Assembly (NCBI RefSeq): GCF_014647835.1
Contig: NZ_BMPY01000001.1
Location: 186,001-250,000 of the forward strand
DNA: 64,000 bases
Reading direction: 5' to 3'
Origin: Microbispora rosea subsp. aerata
GTDB taxonomy: Bacteria; Actinomycetota; Actinomycetes; Streptosporangiales; Streptosporangiaceae
In this document: in pieces, positions 1-9,100 of the stretch
Position numbering within the stretch: the stretch's first letter is position 1
Layout of the letters: every line of letters begins with the position of its first letter
Notes under the pieces: model-generated
The model's input: only the letters and a program-made list of their open reading frames with translations
The model's database searches: none
What the model was told of the DNA's origin: nothing
Position numbers and translations under genes: made by a program

Positions 1-2
1 AC

Positions 3-962
3 CTCAAGATCGCCGGAGTGGGGCCGCTGACCAGCGTCGTGCTCGGCGGCGTCTTCACCTTCCTGGCGTGGGGGACCTCCGTCGTCGGCGCGCCCCCGCT
101 GCTCAGCGGCATGTTCACCTATCTGGCGGTGGTGAACGTGCTGCTGGCCGTGTTCAACCTGGTGCCGGCCGCGCCGCTGGACGGCGGCCGGGTGCTGCGC
201 GCCTTCCTCTGGGCCCGCTGGCACGACCGCCTGCGCGCGGCCGTGGCCGCCGCAAGGGCCGGGCGCGTCTTCGGCTACGTCCTGATCGCGCTCGGCTTCC
301 TCAACCTCGTCTCCGGCCTCAGCCTCCAGGGGTTCTGGCTCGCCCTGATCGGCCTGTTCCTGGTGAACGCGGCCACCGCGGAGGAGCAGCAGACGCAGAT
401 CGACGCCACCCTGCACGGGATCACGGTGGGTGAGGTGATGTCACGCGACCCGGTCGTCGCCCACCCGTACGAGACGGTGGCCGCCCTGATCGACCGGCTC
501 GTGCTGCGCCACCACCTGTCCACCTATCCGCTGCTGGACGACGACCGCCGGTTCGTGGGGCTGGTGACGCTGGGCCGGATCCGGCGGGTGCCGCCCGACG
601 ACCGGGCGGCCACCAGGCTGCGAAGCATCGCCTGCCCGCCGTCGGAGGTGCCCACCGCGCACCCCGGCGACCAGCTCACCGAGCTGCTGCGGCGGATGAG
701 CGGCTTCGCGGACGGCAGGGCCGTCGTGCTCGACGACGACGGCCGCCTCGTCGGCCTGGTGACCCCCACCGACATCAGCCGGATCATCCAGACGATGGAC
801 CTGCGGGCGCGCGAGCCGTACCGGACGCCGCGCGGCGCCGACCTCGCCCCGCCGCCCACGGGAGGTCCCGGAGGGCGCACCCCTGAGGGGCCGGGCGGCC
901 CCTCGCCGGGCCCGGCTCCGGGTGGTACGGCCCCGCCGCCCGGCCGCCGCGACGCCGCCTGA
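3..962 (+). CDS. Site-2 protease (M50) family membrane metallopeptidase with CBS pair, 5'-truncated
   Basis: The gene is open from the left edge of the window, so its N-terminus, including the expected HExxH zinc motif, lies outside. The visible part starts with a GVGPLTS turn typical of M50 proteases, continues through hydrophobic membrane segments, and carries the third zinc-ligand motif NLVPAAPLDGGRVL near bases 155-200. Two CBS domains follow, the first near MSRDPVVAHPYETV (bases 438-480) and the second around bases 640-790. A proline/glycine-rich tail ends the protein. M50-CBS proteins are intramembrane proteases that cleave membrane-bound substrates such as anti-sigma factors, and CBS pairs usually sense adenine nucleotides. 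The substrate here is unknown. It is convergent with the small gene that follows. Confidence 0.88.
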   Translation, partial: LKIAGVGPLTSVVLGGVFTFLAWGTSVVGAPPLLSGMFTYLAVVNVLLAVFNLVPAAPLDGGRVLRAFLWARWHDRLRAAVAAARAGRVFGYVLIALGFLNLVSGLSLQGFWLALIGLFLVNAATAEEQQTQIDATLHGITVGEVMSRDPVVAHPYETVAALIDRLVLRHHLSTYPLLDDDRRFVGLVTLGRIRRVPPDDRAATRLRSIACPPSEVPTAHPGDQLTELLRRMSGFADGRAVVLDDDGRLVGLVTPTDISRIIQTMDLRAREPYRTPRGADLAPPPTGGPGGRTPEGPGGPSPGPAPGGTAPPPGRRDAA

Positions 963-981
963 GCGCCCGGCCGGATCGGGG

Positions 982-1146
982 TCACTCGTCGACCGGCTCC
1001 TCGACGTCGTCGGGCGAGTCGGCGCCGGGGGCGTGCCAGTCGCCGGACCCGCCGCCCGGCTCCGCGCCGGCGGGCTCGGCGTCGGCCGACTGCGCCAGCG
1101 GCGGAAGCCGCTCCGGAATCTCCAGTCGGGGGTCGTCCTTCGGCAT
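982..1146 (-). CDS. Small acidic hypothetical protein (54 aa)
   Basis: A 54-residue, Pro/Ala/Asp/Glu-rich protein beginning MPKDDPRLEIPERLPPL and ending DDVEEPVDE. The start was chosen because a GGAGGAGG ribosome-binding site lies just upstream of this ATG; an upstream in-frame ATG at 1176 has no such site. There are no membrane segments or recognisable domains, and the protein is probably disordered. It is divergent from the sigma factor gene, sharing about 200 bp of regulatory DNA with it. The function is unknown. The strong ribosome-binding site is the main reason to call it real. Confidence 0.55.
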   Translation of the reverse strand: MPKDDPRLEIPERLPPLAQSADAEPAGAEPGGGSGDWHAPGADSPDDVEEPVDE

Positions 1147-1178
1147 GGCCTCCTCCTCCGGCTGACGCCTGTCCATCC

Positions 1179-1284
1179 CCGCCTACCCCCTGACGGCGCG
1201 GGCATTCGGCCAGGTCACGACACGGGCTCGGGAGCCGAAAACAGACGCGCGAGCCGTGTCGAACAGGAGACCGGGGGTAGGCGG
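1179..1284. promoter_or_regulatory. Widely spaced 12-bp inverted motif upstream of the sigma factor gene
   Basis: CCGCCTACCCCC at 1179-1190 is the exact reverse complement of GGGGGTAGGCGG at 1273-1284. Both copies lie between the divergent small gene and the sigma factor gene. They could be paired regulator sites or promoter elements. This is inference from position and sequence identity only. Confidence 0.35.
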
Positions 1285-1350
1285 ACCGTGCGGCCGAACC
1301 AGACAAAGCGGTCGCGATAGCCGGAGGAGGGCCATCGAGGGGGTGGGGGC

Positions 1351-1968
1351 ATGACGATCGTCGACGACACGGCGGTCGAACGGCGGCGGCTGCGGTTCGA
1401 GCGGGACGCGCTGCCGTACATCGACCAGATCTACGCCGGCGCGCTGCGGCTCGCCCGCAACCCCGCCGACGCCGAAGACCTGGTGCAGGACGTCTACATG
1501 CGGGCCTTCAGCAACTTCCACCAGTTCCGCGAGGGCACGAACCTGCGGGCCTGGCTGTATCGCATCCTGACCAACACCTACATCAACGCCTACCGCAGGC
1601 AGCAGCGGCAGCCGCAGCGCGCCACCACCGAGGACGTGGAGGACTGGCAGCTCGCGGAGGCGGCCTCGCACACCTCCTCCGGGCTCAAGTCGGCCGAGGT
1701 GGAGGCCCTGGAGGGGCTGCCCGACTCCCGGGTGAAGCAGGCGCTGCGGGAGATGCCCGATGACTTCCGGCTGGCGGTCTACCTCGCCGACGTGGAGGGC
1801 TTCGCGTACAAGGAGATCGCGCAGATCACGGACGTCCCCATCGGCACGGTCATGTCGCGGCTGCACCGGGGGCGCCGGCAGCTGCGGGCCAAGCTGGAGG
1901 ACTACGCCGCCGAGCTCGGCCTGCCCCGGTCGGCGACCGCCGCCGCGCACGACGGCGAGAAGCCCTAG
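1351..1968 (+). CDS. sigR: ECF RNA polymerase sigma factor, SigR/SigH-like
   Basis: A 205-residue group IV sigma factor. Region 2 contains [17 protein letters not shown] and [17 protein letters not shown] (about residues 35-75). Region 4 contains [20 protein letters not shown] and [14 protein letters not shown] (about 145-180). These segments closely resemble the thiol-oxidative-stress sigma factors SigR (Streptomyces) and SigH (mycobacteria), which direct thioredoxin and low-molecular-weight-thiol genes. In those organisms a small zinc anti-sigma factor (RsrA/RshA) normally follows immediately. Here the next 200 bp hold no such gene, so either the anti-sigma is elsewhere or regulation differs. 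The start ATG follows a weak purine-rich stretch. The family assignment is firm; the exact orthology is an inference. Confidence 0.85.
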   Translation: MTIVDDTAVERRRLRFERDALPYIDQIYAGALRLARNPADAEDLVQDVYMRAFSNFHQFREGTNLRAWLYRILTNTYINAYRRQQRQPQRATTEDVEDWQLAEAASHTSSGLKSAEVEALEGLPDSRVKQALREMPDDFRLAVYLADVEGFAYKEIAQITDVPIGTVMSRLHRGRRQLRAKLEDYAAELGLPRSATAAAHDGEKP

Positions 1969-1980
1969 TCCGGGCGGCCT

Positions 1981-2052
1981 TCAGGCGTCCTCGCGCTCGG
2001 GGCTCTCGCCCTCGAACCGGGCATATTCCATCGGGTGGTCCTCGGTGCGCAC
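1981..2052 (-). pseudogene. Remnant resembling a LigD 3'-phosphoesterase domain
   Basis: A minus-strand stretch reads VRTEDHPMEYARFEGESPE plus four residues and a stop. It matches the conserved core of the LigD-type 3'-phosphoesterase / ligase N-terminal domain, which in my recollection reads roughly RTEDHPLEYA.FEGVIPEGEYG. The domain's flanking sequence and catalytic residues are absent, so this is probably a scrap of a lost gene. It could also be a spurious 23-residue match; there is a GTG with AGGA a few bases upstream, so translation cannot be excluded. Confidence 0.35.
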
Positions 2053-2170
2053 ATCCGTCCTACCCGGAGCGCGGCACGGCGCGAGTGACGAGCGTGTCAC
2101 CCTGTCGTGACATGTTCGGTTAAGAACTTCGTGACCACTCGGTAATGGCTCATCACTATGGTCACCGAGC

Positions 2171-3940
<1,770 letters not shown>

Positions 3941-3959
3941 CCTTCTCGCGGTGACGATC

Positions 3960-3990
3960 GGGGGTGGCCCAGCCCGGGCCGCCCCCTTTT
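3960..3990 (+). terminator. Rho-independent terminator of the nucleotidase gene
   Basis: GGGGGTGGCCC and GGGCCGCCCCC form an 11-bp stem with one G-U pair and a five-base loop. It is followed by TTTT, 19 bp after the stop codon of the upstream gene. Confidence 0.7.
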
Positions 3991-4045
3991 CCATTCGGGT
4001 CATGGATGAGTGCGCTGCGGTGACCGGCGTGCCCGCAGGTCACAG

Positions 4046-4078
4046 GTCCACAAAACCGAAATTCCCGATTCTGTGGAC
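4046..4078. promoter_or_regulatory. Inverted repeat upstream of the three-gene ATPase operon
   Basis: GTCCACA (4046-4052) and TGTGGAC (4072-4078) form a perfect inverted repeat spaced by 19 bases. ACAGG just before and CCTGT just after extend it with a small bulge. It lies about 75 bp upstream of the first gene of the operon and is a plausible operator. Confidence 0.35.
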
Positions 4079-4150
4079 GCTCCTGTCACTGATCGATACC
4101 CTCTGCCCGGTCAAGATTGTCGGATCTTCAGCGACGGGGGCGGGGACGGC

Positions 4151-5362
4151 GTGGCGCGCTCGTGGAAGGAGCTTCCCACCGGCCGGGTCGTGCACCTGAG
4201 CGGCGACCCGGACGCCATCGCGCTGTCGGCCGAAGCCCTGCCCGGCGACGCGCCCGCGCTGGTCACGTACGTCCCACGCCCGGCCAGAACCCCGGCGGAC
4301 GCGGTCGCCGACGTGCTGCGCGAGCTGGAGGCCGCCGCGCTCGCGATGTTCCCCGCCTGGCTGCCCGAGGCGGACGGCATCACCGGCACCGGCGTGGCCT
4401 CGGTGCTCGCCGTCCGCGCCCGCGCCCTGCGTACGGGCTCGACCACCCGGCACTTCGCCCCCTTCCTCGCCCACCTCGCCGAACGCGCCCTGCGCGAGCG
4501 GGCCGCCCCGGGCGATGTCACAGCAGGCGGTACGACCGGCCGGGCGGGGACGTTCCCGCCCGAGATCCGCGCCGCGGGGCTGGCCCGGGTGCTCCGCTCG
4601 GGCTACCGGCGGGCCGAGGCCGCGATCCTCATGCGGATGCCGCCCGCGCTTCCCCCGTACGCGGAGGAGGTGCTGGTCGCGGCGGGTGAATGGCTGGCCC
4701 ACCACGGCGGGTTCGGCGTCTGGCTCACCGGGCCCGCCCCGCGCTCCGTCGACCGGATCGAGACCGTGACCGCCCCGATCCCCGAGGAGGTGGCGGCCCT
4801 CGTCCGCGAGACCGCCCGAGCGGAGTCCGCCGCATCAGGAGGGTCGGCCCCTAGCGGACACAGCCTCGGCGATCCCGAGCCCGGACACCCCGCCCCCGAC
4901 CGTCTGCGCGGAGAAAGGGGACACGCTTCCGGCGACCCCGAGTCCGGTGGTTTCGATCAAGGGCCGATGCCGGTGCTCGCCTATCCGCCCCTCGCCGGGC
5001 TCCCCCACCCGGGCAGCACCGCCGAGCGACGGTTGGAGGCGGCGCTGTCGGCCTGTGCCTGGGCGGCGGGGCGCGAGTGGAACCAGTTCCACACCTCCGG
5101 ACCGCTCAGCAACCCGATCCGCGTCGATCTGCTCTGGCGTGCCGAACGATGCGTGGTCGAGATCGACGGCCCCGAGCATCTCAGTCCGCTCCGCCGCGCC
5201 GCCGACAGGCAGCGCGACGAGCGCCTGCGCCGGGACGGCTACGCCGTCCGCCGCTTCACCAACGAGCAGGTGCTGAAACGCCTCGGCACCGTGCTCGCCG
5301 AGTTGGAACGCTTCCTCCATCAGTGCCGCAATGGAACGTTCGAAGGGTCACCCCATGACTGA
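4151..5362 (+). CDS. Protein with C-terminal DUF559/Vsr-like nuclease domain; first gene of putative defence operon
   Basis: A 403-residue protein when read from the GTG at 4151, which follows a GGGGGCGGGG ribosome-binding site; an upstream ATG at 4010 runs through unlikely low-quality sequence. The first 260 residues match no fold I recognise. A variable Gly/Pro/Ser-rich stretch follows. The last 110 residues look like a DUF559 endonuclease of the PD-(D/E)xK superfamily: IRVDLLW, then VVEIDGPEH with the ExD/ExK-like core near residue 335-340, then RQRDERLRRDGYAVRRFTNE typical of the Vsr-like end. The stop overlaps the next gene's start by 8 bp, so translation is probably coupled. Nuclease activity is inferred; the partner genes suggest DNA cleavage in an immunity context. 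Confidence 0.72.
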   Translation: MARSWKELPTGRVVHLSGDPDAIALSAEALPGDAPALVTYVPRPARTPADAVADVLRELEAAALAMFPAWLPEADGITGTGVASVLAVRARALRTGSTTRHFAPFLAHLAERALRERAAPGDVTAGGTTGRAGTFPPEIRAAGLARVLRSGYRRAEAAILMRMPPALPPYAEEVLVAAGEWLAHHGGFGVWLTGPAPRSVDRIETVTAPIPEEVAALVRETARAESAASGGSAPSGHSLGDPEPGHPAPDRLRGERGHASGDPESGGFDQGPMPVLAYPPLAGLPHPGSTAERRLEAALSACAWAAGREWNQFHTSGPLSNPIRVDLLWRAERCVVEIDGPEHLSPLRRAADRQRDERLRRDGYAVRRFTNEQVLKRLGTVLAELERFLHQCRNGTFEGSPHD

Positions 5363-6116
5363 TAAACCCCTGTCCTTCTCCGCGACCTGCGCCCTACTGA
5401 TCCTGATGGCCGAGGACCGGGAGATCTCCAATCCCGAGCTCAAGGAGAAGTACGGCGTCACCATCACGGGCAAGGAGCGGACCGCCCTCAACGAGAGCAA
5501 ACTCGTGGACAGCCACAGGAAGGGACGCTCCTTCAGTCATGTGCTGACCGACAAGGGCTGGCGCCACGCGTCGGAGCTCTTCCGCGACGGGATCACCGCG
5601 CCGAGCACCGGTTTCGCCGCGGCGACGGTCAAGGCGCTCGTCGGCGGCCTCCAGCGGCATCTCGCCCGCAGCGAGAGCAGTCTCGCCGAGATCTTCGGCC
5701 GGGCGGAGGATCTCGTCCCCGCGGCGAACGCGGCGCCGATCGCAGAGGCGGCGGCAGAACCGATCGCGCAGCCGCCGATTACACAGCCAACGGTTACGCA
5801 GCCACCGGTCGCGCAGCCATCGGTCACGGCGCCGGTCGAGGAAGTGCCCGCGTCCGAGGACGTCGAGACGTTGATCCGCAAGGCGTACGCGCAGCTCGCC
5901 GACCAGCCGAACACCTGGGTCAGCCTGACCCGGCTGCGTCCGCTGCTGGGCGACGTCCCCAGGGACGAGGTCGACGCCGCCCTCCGCCGGATGATCGCCC
6001 TGCCCGACGTGCGTCTCGTGCCCTGGGAGAACCAGAAGACCCTCACCCAGGCGGATCGGGACGCCGCGGTCGTCATCGGAGACCAGCCCAAGCACCGCAT
6101 CTGGATCGGAGCATGA
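5355..6116 (+). CDS. Winged-helix adaptor-like protein, second gene of putative defence operon
   Basis: A 253-residue protein starting at an ATG with GAAGGG upstream. Residues 1-75 read as a winged helix (SFSATCALLILMAEDREISN, then KGRSFSHVLTDKGWRHASEL). A flexible Pro/Thr/Val linker with repeated QPP(V/I)TQP units occupies roughly residues 135-165. The C-terminal 85 residues (ETLIRKAYAQLADQPNTWVS to HRIWIGA) look like a second winged helix, with a MIALPDVRLVPWENQ strand-turn. No catalytic motifs are visible. It overlaps the first gene by 8 bp and the third gene by an ATGA, so all three products are likely made together. It may recognise DNA or bridge nuclease and ATPase, which is inference. 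Confidence 0.72.
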   Translation: MTDKPLSFSATCALLILMAEDREISNPELKEKYGVTITGKERTALNESKLVDSHRKGRSFSHVLTDKGWRHASELFRDGITAPSTGFAAATVKALVGGLQRHLARSESSLAEIFGRAEDLVPAANAAPIAEAAAEPIAQPPITQPTVTQPPVAQPSVTAPVEEVPASEDVETLIRKAYAQLADQPNTWVSLTRLRPLLGDVPRDEVDAALRRMIALPDVRLVPWENQKTLTQADRDAAVVIGDQPKHRIWIGA

Positions 6117-9100
6117 TGTCCGGCAAGGAACTGGACGCTCTGTCGGCATTGAGGTTCAACTACGCCAACGTCCCCGACGACGTGTGGCGGCCGTCGCCGT
6201 TCCATGTCAGCGCTCTGCACCGGCAGACCGCGCAGACCGTCCTGGGCGGGTTCATCGAGGCCGAGGAGAGCGCCGACGGGAGCCCCATCGGCATCGTCGT
6301 CGAGGGACAGCGAGGCTCCGGCAAGACGCACCTGCTCGGCTGGGTCCGGCAGAAGGTGCACGAGGAGGACGGCTATTTCTTCCTGGTGAGCCTGCTCGAC
6401 GCCAGGAGCTTCTGGGAGAGCGTGCTGCTGTCCATGCTGGACAGCCTTTCGCGGCCGATACCGGGGTCGGGGACCCAGCTCAAAGAGCTTTTGTGGCGGC
6501 TGTGCCTGCTGGCCGAGGTCCCGGAGGACGCGCGCCGGTCGCTGACCGGGGAGGAGCCGATCTCCCGGCAGGACCTGGACGACTTCGTGCGCGCCCTGCG
6601 CCGATACGACCGGCACGTCGGCCGCGACGCCCAAGATGTCGCGAGGGCGCTCGTCCTGTGCGCGGCCGACGACCCGTCCGTGCAGGACGTCGGAGACGCC
6701 TACCTTTCGTGTGCCGCGGAAGGAGAGCCGAGCGAGCGAGCCGGCTGGGGCTTCACCACGGTCGCGAAGTCTCCGCAGGAGATCGTCAGGGACCTTTCCC
6801 GCCTGGTGGCGCTGACCGGGCCTTCCGTCATCGCGGTGGACCAGATCGACGTCCTGATCGCGCAGTCGTCCGCCGCGATGGAGGGAGACGCCAAGGACTC
6901 CTGGCAGGAAGCCCTGATGCTCGAGCAGATCTCGGGCGGCCTGATGGCCCTGCGTGAAGTGACCCGCCGCACGCTGACCGTGCTCTCGTGCCTTCCGGTG
7001 ACCTGGGAACTCATCCGTACGAAGGCCACCGACACCGTGCAGGACCGGTTCCGGGAGAGCATGCCGCTGGACACCATCCCCGATGCGCGAACGGGCATCG
7101 AGCTGATTGAGAAGCGCTTCAGCGCGCAGTACGGAGCGGTCGGGTTCACCCCGCCATATCCGACATGGCCGGTGAAGCCGGAGGCGTTCGAAGAGGCGTA
7201 TCAGTACACCCCACGCCAGTTGCTCATCCGCATCGACAAGCACGTCCGGTCGTGCCTGGCGAACGGGCAGGTCACGGAGCTGGAACGGCTGACCGGCGCG
7301 GCTCCCGTCGCGGTCGCTCCCGCGCCCAAGCCCACGCCCACGTCTACGCCCAGACCCAAGCCCAAGCCCACGCCGACTCCGCCGCCCGACTTCCGCGATC
7401 TCGACAAGCGGTTCGCGGAGCTGCGGCAGCGGGCGGACGTGGCGGACGCGCTGGACCCGATCACCGAGGACGTCGTGATGCCGGGGCTGCTGTCGGCCGG
7501 GCTGTCCGCCTGGATCGCCGAGCAGGGCGATGACGCGCGCCTGTTCGCCCAGGACCCGCCCCCGAGCACGAAGCCGCCCCTGCATGCCCGCCTGCGGCGG
7601 ACGCTGGACGAGGAGACGGAGAACGAGGCCCACTGGTGTTTCCGGGCCATCTCGGCGTCCCATCACACCGCCGCGCTCAACCGGCTGAAGGCCGCGTCCA
7701 CGGCGGCGGGGCTCGATGAGCGGATACCCGCGCGCAAGCTGTTCGTGCTGAGGAACCGTAGCTGGGCGCAGGGACCGGCCACCCAGGAGGCCCTGGCCGC
7801 CTTCGAGCAGGCGGGCGGCCGTGTGCTCCAGGTCGAGGAGGACGACCTGCGGATCTTCTCCGCGCTACGCACTTTGCTGACCGAGAACTCGCCGGACCTC
7901 CAGGCGTGGCTCGTCTCGCGTAAGCCGACGAGCGAGGTGAAGCTGTTCGCGGAAGCACTGAGCGACGCGGCTGTTCACCGCGCGTCCGATGCCACCGCCG
8001 TGAGGTCCACCCGGCCGAACCGGTCGCAGGACCGCCCCCGGCGCACCGCCAATCCCGTCCGCCGGGTGCTTCAGCGGGACGCCGTGCCACGGCTCGCACC
8101 GCCTCCGGTGACCGACGCACCCGCCCCGGCCCCCGACGACACTGCCCCAGTTTCCGCCGGCACAACGGCCCCGGCCACCACCGACGCATCCGTCTCGGCC
8201 GCCGAAGCGCCGTCCCGGACTTCGGGCGACACGTCGGCCCCAGCCACCGCCGACGCGCCCTCCCGGTTCACCGGCGAGGCACCAGCTCCGGCCACCACCG
8301 ACGCATCCTCCCGGTTCGCCGGCGAGACACCGGCTTCGGCCACCGTCGATACACCCACCCCAGCCACCGAAACGCCGCCCCGGCCCACCGACGACACATC
8401 GGTCTCGGCCATCACCGACGGGCCGGACTCGGCCACCGCCGACGCGCCCTACTGGGTCGCCGACGACGCTCTGACTCCGGCCGTCGCCGACGCATCGGCC
8501 CCGGCCACCGTCGACGCACCGGCCCCGGCCGTCACCGACGAACCCTCCCAGTTCGCCAGCGACACATTGGCCCCGGCTGTCGCCGACGCACCCACCCCTG
8601 CCACCGAAACGCCGTCCCGGTCCACCGACGACACGTCGGCCCCGGTCACCATCGACGCACCGGCCCGGACTTCCGGCGACGTGCTGGGCGGGACGCCCGG
8701 CGACGTGTGGTCCCAGGCCCTCGACCACGCGCCGGAGCCGGCCGGTACGAGCGTCACGCGGTCCAGCGACTCGACTATCGGATCCGCCGGTCCCGATCTG
8801 CAGGTCTGGCCGCCGCTGCCCGCCCCCGAGGCGTCGCCCGTCGAGGCGCCGTCCACAGAGAAGCCGCTCCTGGAGGTGCCGTTCGCGGAGGTGTCGCTCA
8901 CAAAGACGACAGACACGCAGACGACAGACGCGAAGACCACGGTCACGGAGACAGTGGCCGGGGAGACGGCGGCGACGACGGGGGCGTCCGTCGTCCGCAC
9001 GCTCGGACTGCTGCCGTCAGACGAAGCCCCGGCGGTGCCGCACCTGACGATCGGGGCGGCGGCCTCGGACGACCGGCCGATACGGATCCCGCTCGAAACC

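Noticed and set aside
2110-2170. Possible Pho box upstream of the nucleotidase gene
   Set aside because: GTTCGGTTAAG and AACTTCGTGAC only loosely resemble the direct-repeat units; too weak to claim phosphate control.
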